Below, piece by piece: positions 6,441-7,065 of a DNA stretch of 7,065 nucleotides (position 1 is the first letter of the stretch; the number at the start of each line of letters is the position of its first letter). The position numbers and the translations under genes are program-made. Source of the DNA: Bordetella parapertussis. GTDB taxonomy: Bacteria > Pseudomonadota > Gammaproteobacteria > Burkholderiales > Burkholderiaceae_C. Below the pieces are notes generated by a model that had not been told where the DNA came from, ran no database searches, and was given only the letters and a program-made list of their open reading frames with translations. The DNA is taken from contig CAMDAN010000111.1 of the NCBI GenBank assembly GCA_945888535.1, forward strand, positions 1-7,065, given 5' to 3'.

Positions 6441-6681
6441 CCAAGTTTATGTCCCTTAAAGTATTCAATTACGATACTAGGCCAAATTTCACCATCCGTT
6501 GACCCCACCGTACCCCCACCCCCCCGTTTTTCATTTGGGCCCCCCCAGTTGCCTTACACACTGTTTTGCTCAAACGATTCAAAAATCTGGGGAACTTTGT
6601 CTAAGGTTGTACTTTGACTTATTGCTGCCGGACTTAGTTGTAAGCTAGGGTCCTAATATTTAGAGATTCAGGGGCGGCAGG
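6441..6681. other. Gene-poor spacer with C-rich runs; G-quadruplex-like motif on the minus strand
   Basis: No credible gene is seen in these 241 bases; the longest early open stretch encodes only about 17 residues. C runs occur at 6503-6506 (4), 6513-6517 (5), 6519-6525 (7) and 6540-6546 (7). Read on the minus strand, 6525-6503 meets the four-tract rule G3+N1-7, because the G7 run can supply two tracts, followed by G5 and G4. A TTGACT at 6614-6619 resembles a -35 box but has no good -10 at 16-18 bases. An AT-rich TAATAT lies at 6654-6659. The promoter of the downstream gene is therefore not located. Confidence 0.5.
6670..6674 (+). promoter_or_regulatory. Ribosome binding site of the DUF3427-like gene
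   Basis: AGGGG ends 7 bases before ATG 6682. This supports 6682 as the original start of the now frameshifted reading frame. Confidence 0.55.
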
Positions 6682-7065
6682 ATGCAAACACTACAGGTTG
6701 GAGAGTTTTTTAATCGCGAAGACATCCATTCGATCTTTTCTCCTGATTCAACCTTCACGCCACAGGCAGGTACTTGGGGTCTGCAAGGATGGTCCGAATT
6801 CCTAGTCGGCAGGGTGACTGGGTTTTCTTTGTAACCTTTGGACAAATCCAAGGAGAGCATTCTTTCGATGAGTCAATCACGCAAGATGGGGTGCTCAGTT
6901 GGCAATCACAGCCAAGTCAGGGGTTAACCGACAAAGTAATCCATGAACTGATAAATCACGAAGATCGGATCAACAACATCCACCTCTTCCTGCGATCCAA
7001 AAAGGGCGAAAAGTATGGCTATTTTGGAAAACTGGGCTACCTTACCCATGACACGCAGCGCGAAA
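6682..7065 (+). pseudogene. DUF3427-like protein, N-terminal part, interrupted by a -1 frameshift; runs off right edge
   Basis: ATG 6682 encodes MQTLQVGEFFNREDIHSIF and continues through FTPQAGTWGLQG (residue 36), then goes out of register and stops at TAA 6832-6834. In the frame beginning at 6789 the protein sense resumes: MVRIPSRQGDWVFFVTFGQ, then GEHSFDESI, GVLSWQSQPSQGL, IHLFLRSKKGEKYGYFGKLGYL and THDTQRE, open to the last base. Adding one base next to A6789 (GGAT to GGAAT) joins the parts as ...GLQG-MVRIPS... without loss. The WQSQ, LFLR and HD.QRE blocks are what I recall of DUF3427, found alone or fused to helicase or nuclease domains in restriction-like proteins. The function here is unknown. 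The break may be a real mutation or a sequencing error in a short A run. ATG 6789 could in principle restart translation but has no well-spaced ribosome site. Confidence 0.65.

Noticed and set aside
6460..6478. AGTAT/ATACT inverted repeat after the hydrolase gene, considered as a terminator
   Set aside because: The stem is only 5 AT-rich base pairs with a 9-base loop and no T run, too weak to call.
1..7065. CRISPR array, insertion sequence, integrase or toxin-antitoxin pair
   Set aside because: No spaced repeat series, transposase or integrase motifs, or paired small genes were found on either strand.

Overview
The window looks like chromosomal DNA of a betaproteobacterium, most likely Burkholderiales/Comamonadaceae. 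This is an inference from recognised protein families (an EarP of betaproteobacterial type, a 90-residue HU almost identical to the HupB I recall from this group), from moderate GC content, and from gene order. No taxonomic search could be run.

Positions 1-3150 are a housekeeping block. A partial earP (EF-P arginine rhamnosyltransferase) runs leftward off the edge. It is divergent from uvrC (nucleotide excision repair endonuclease), which is followed after 18 bases by pgsA (phosphatidylglycerophosphate synthase). The uvrC-pgsA pairing is also seen in E. coli. Positions 3151-5778 hold hupB (HU nucleoid protein), tRNA-Val(UAC), a hairpin terminator, ppiD (periplasmic membrane-anchored parvulin-type chaperone) and tRNA-His(GUG) with its own -10 box and terminator. 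The hupB-ppiD neighbourhood is also known from E. coli; here a tRNA gene and a hairpin lie between the two genes.

Positions 5779-7065, to the right of tRNA-His, look accessory. They hold a short tandem repeat, a small alpha/beta-hydrolase of the RBBP9/YdeN-like kind, a 241-base gene-poor spacer with C-rich runs (G-quadruplex-like on the minus strand), and the start of a DUF3427-like gene. That gene is broken by an apparent one-base deletion near 6789 and continues off the right edge.

I find no convincing undescribed multi-gene system. The most unusual material is the right-hand accessory segment (frameshifted DUF3427-like gene, G-rich tract, tRNA-adjacent junction) and the hupB/tRNA-Val/hairpin/ppiD transcript arrangement.
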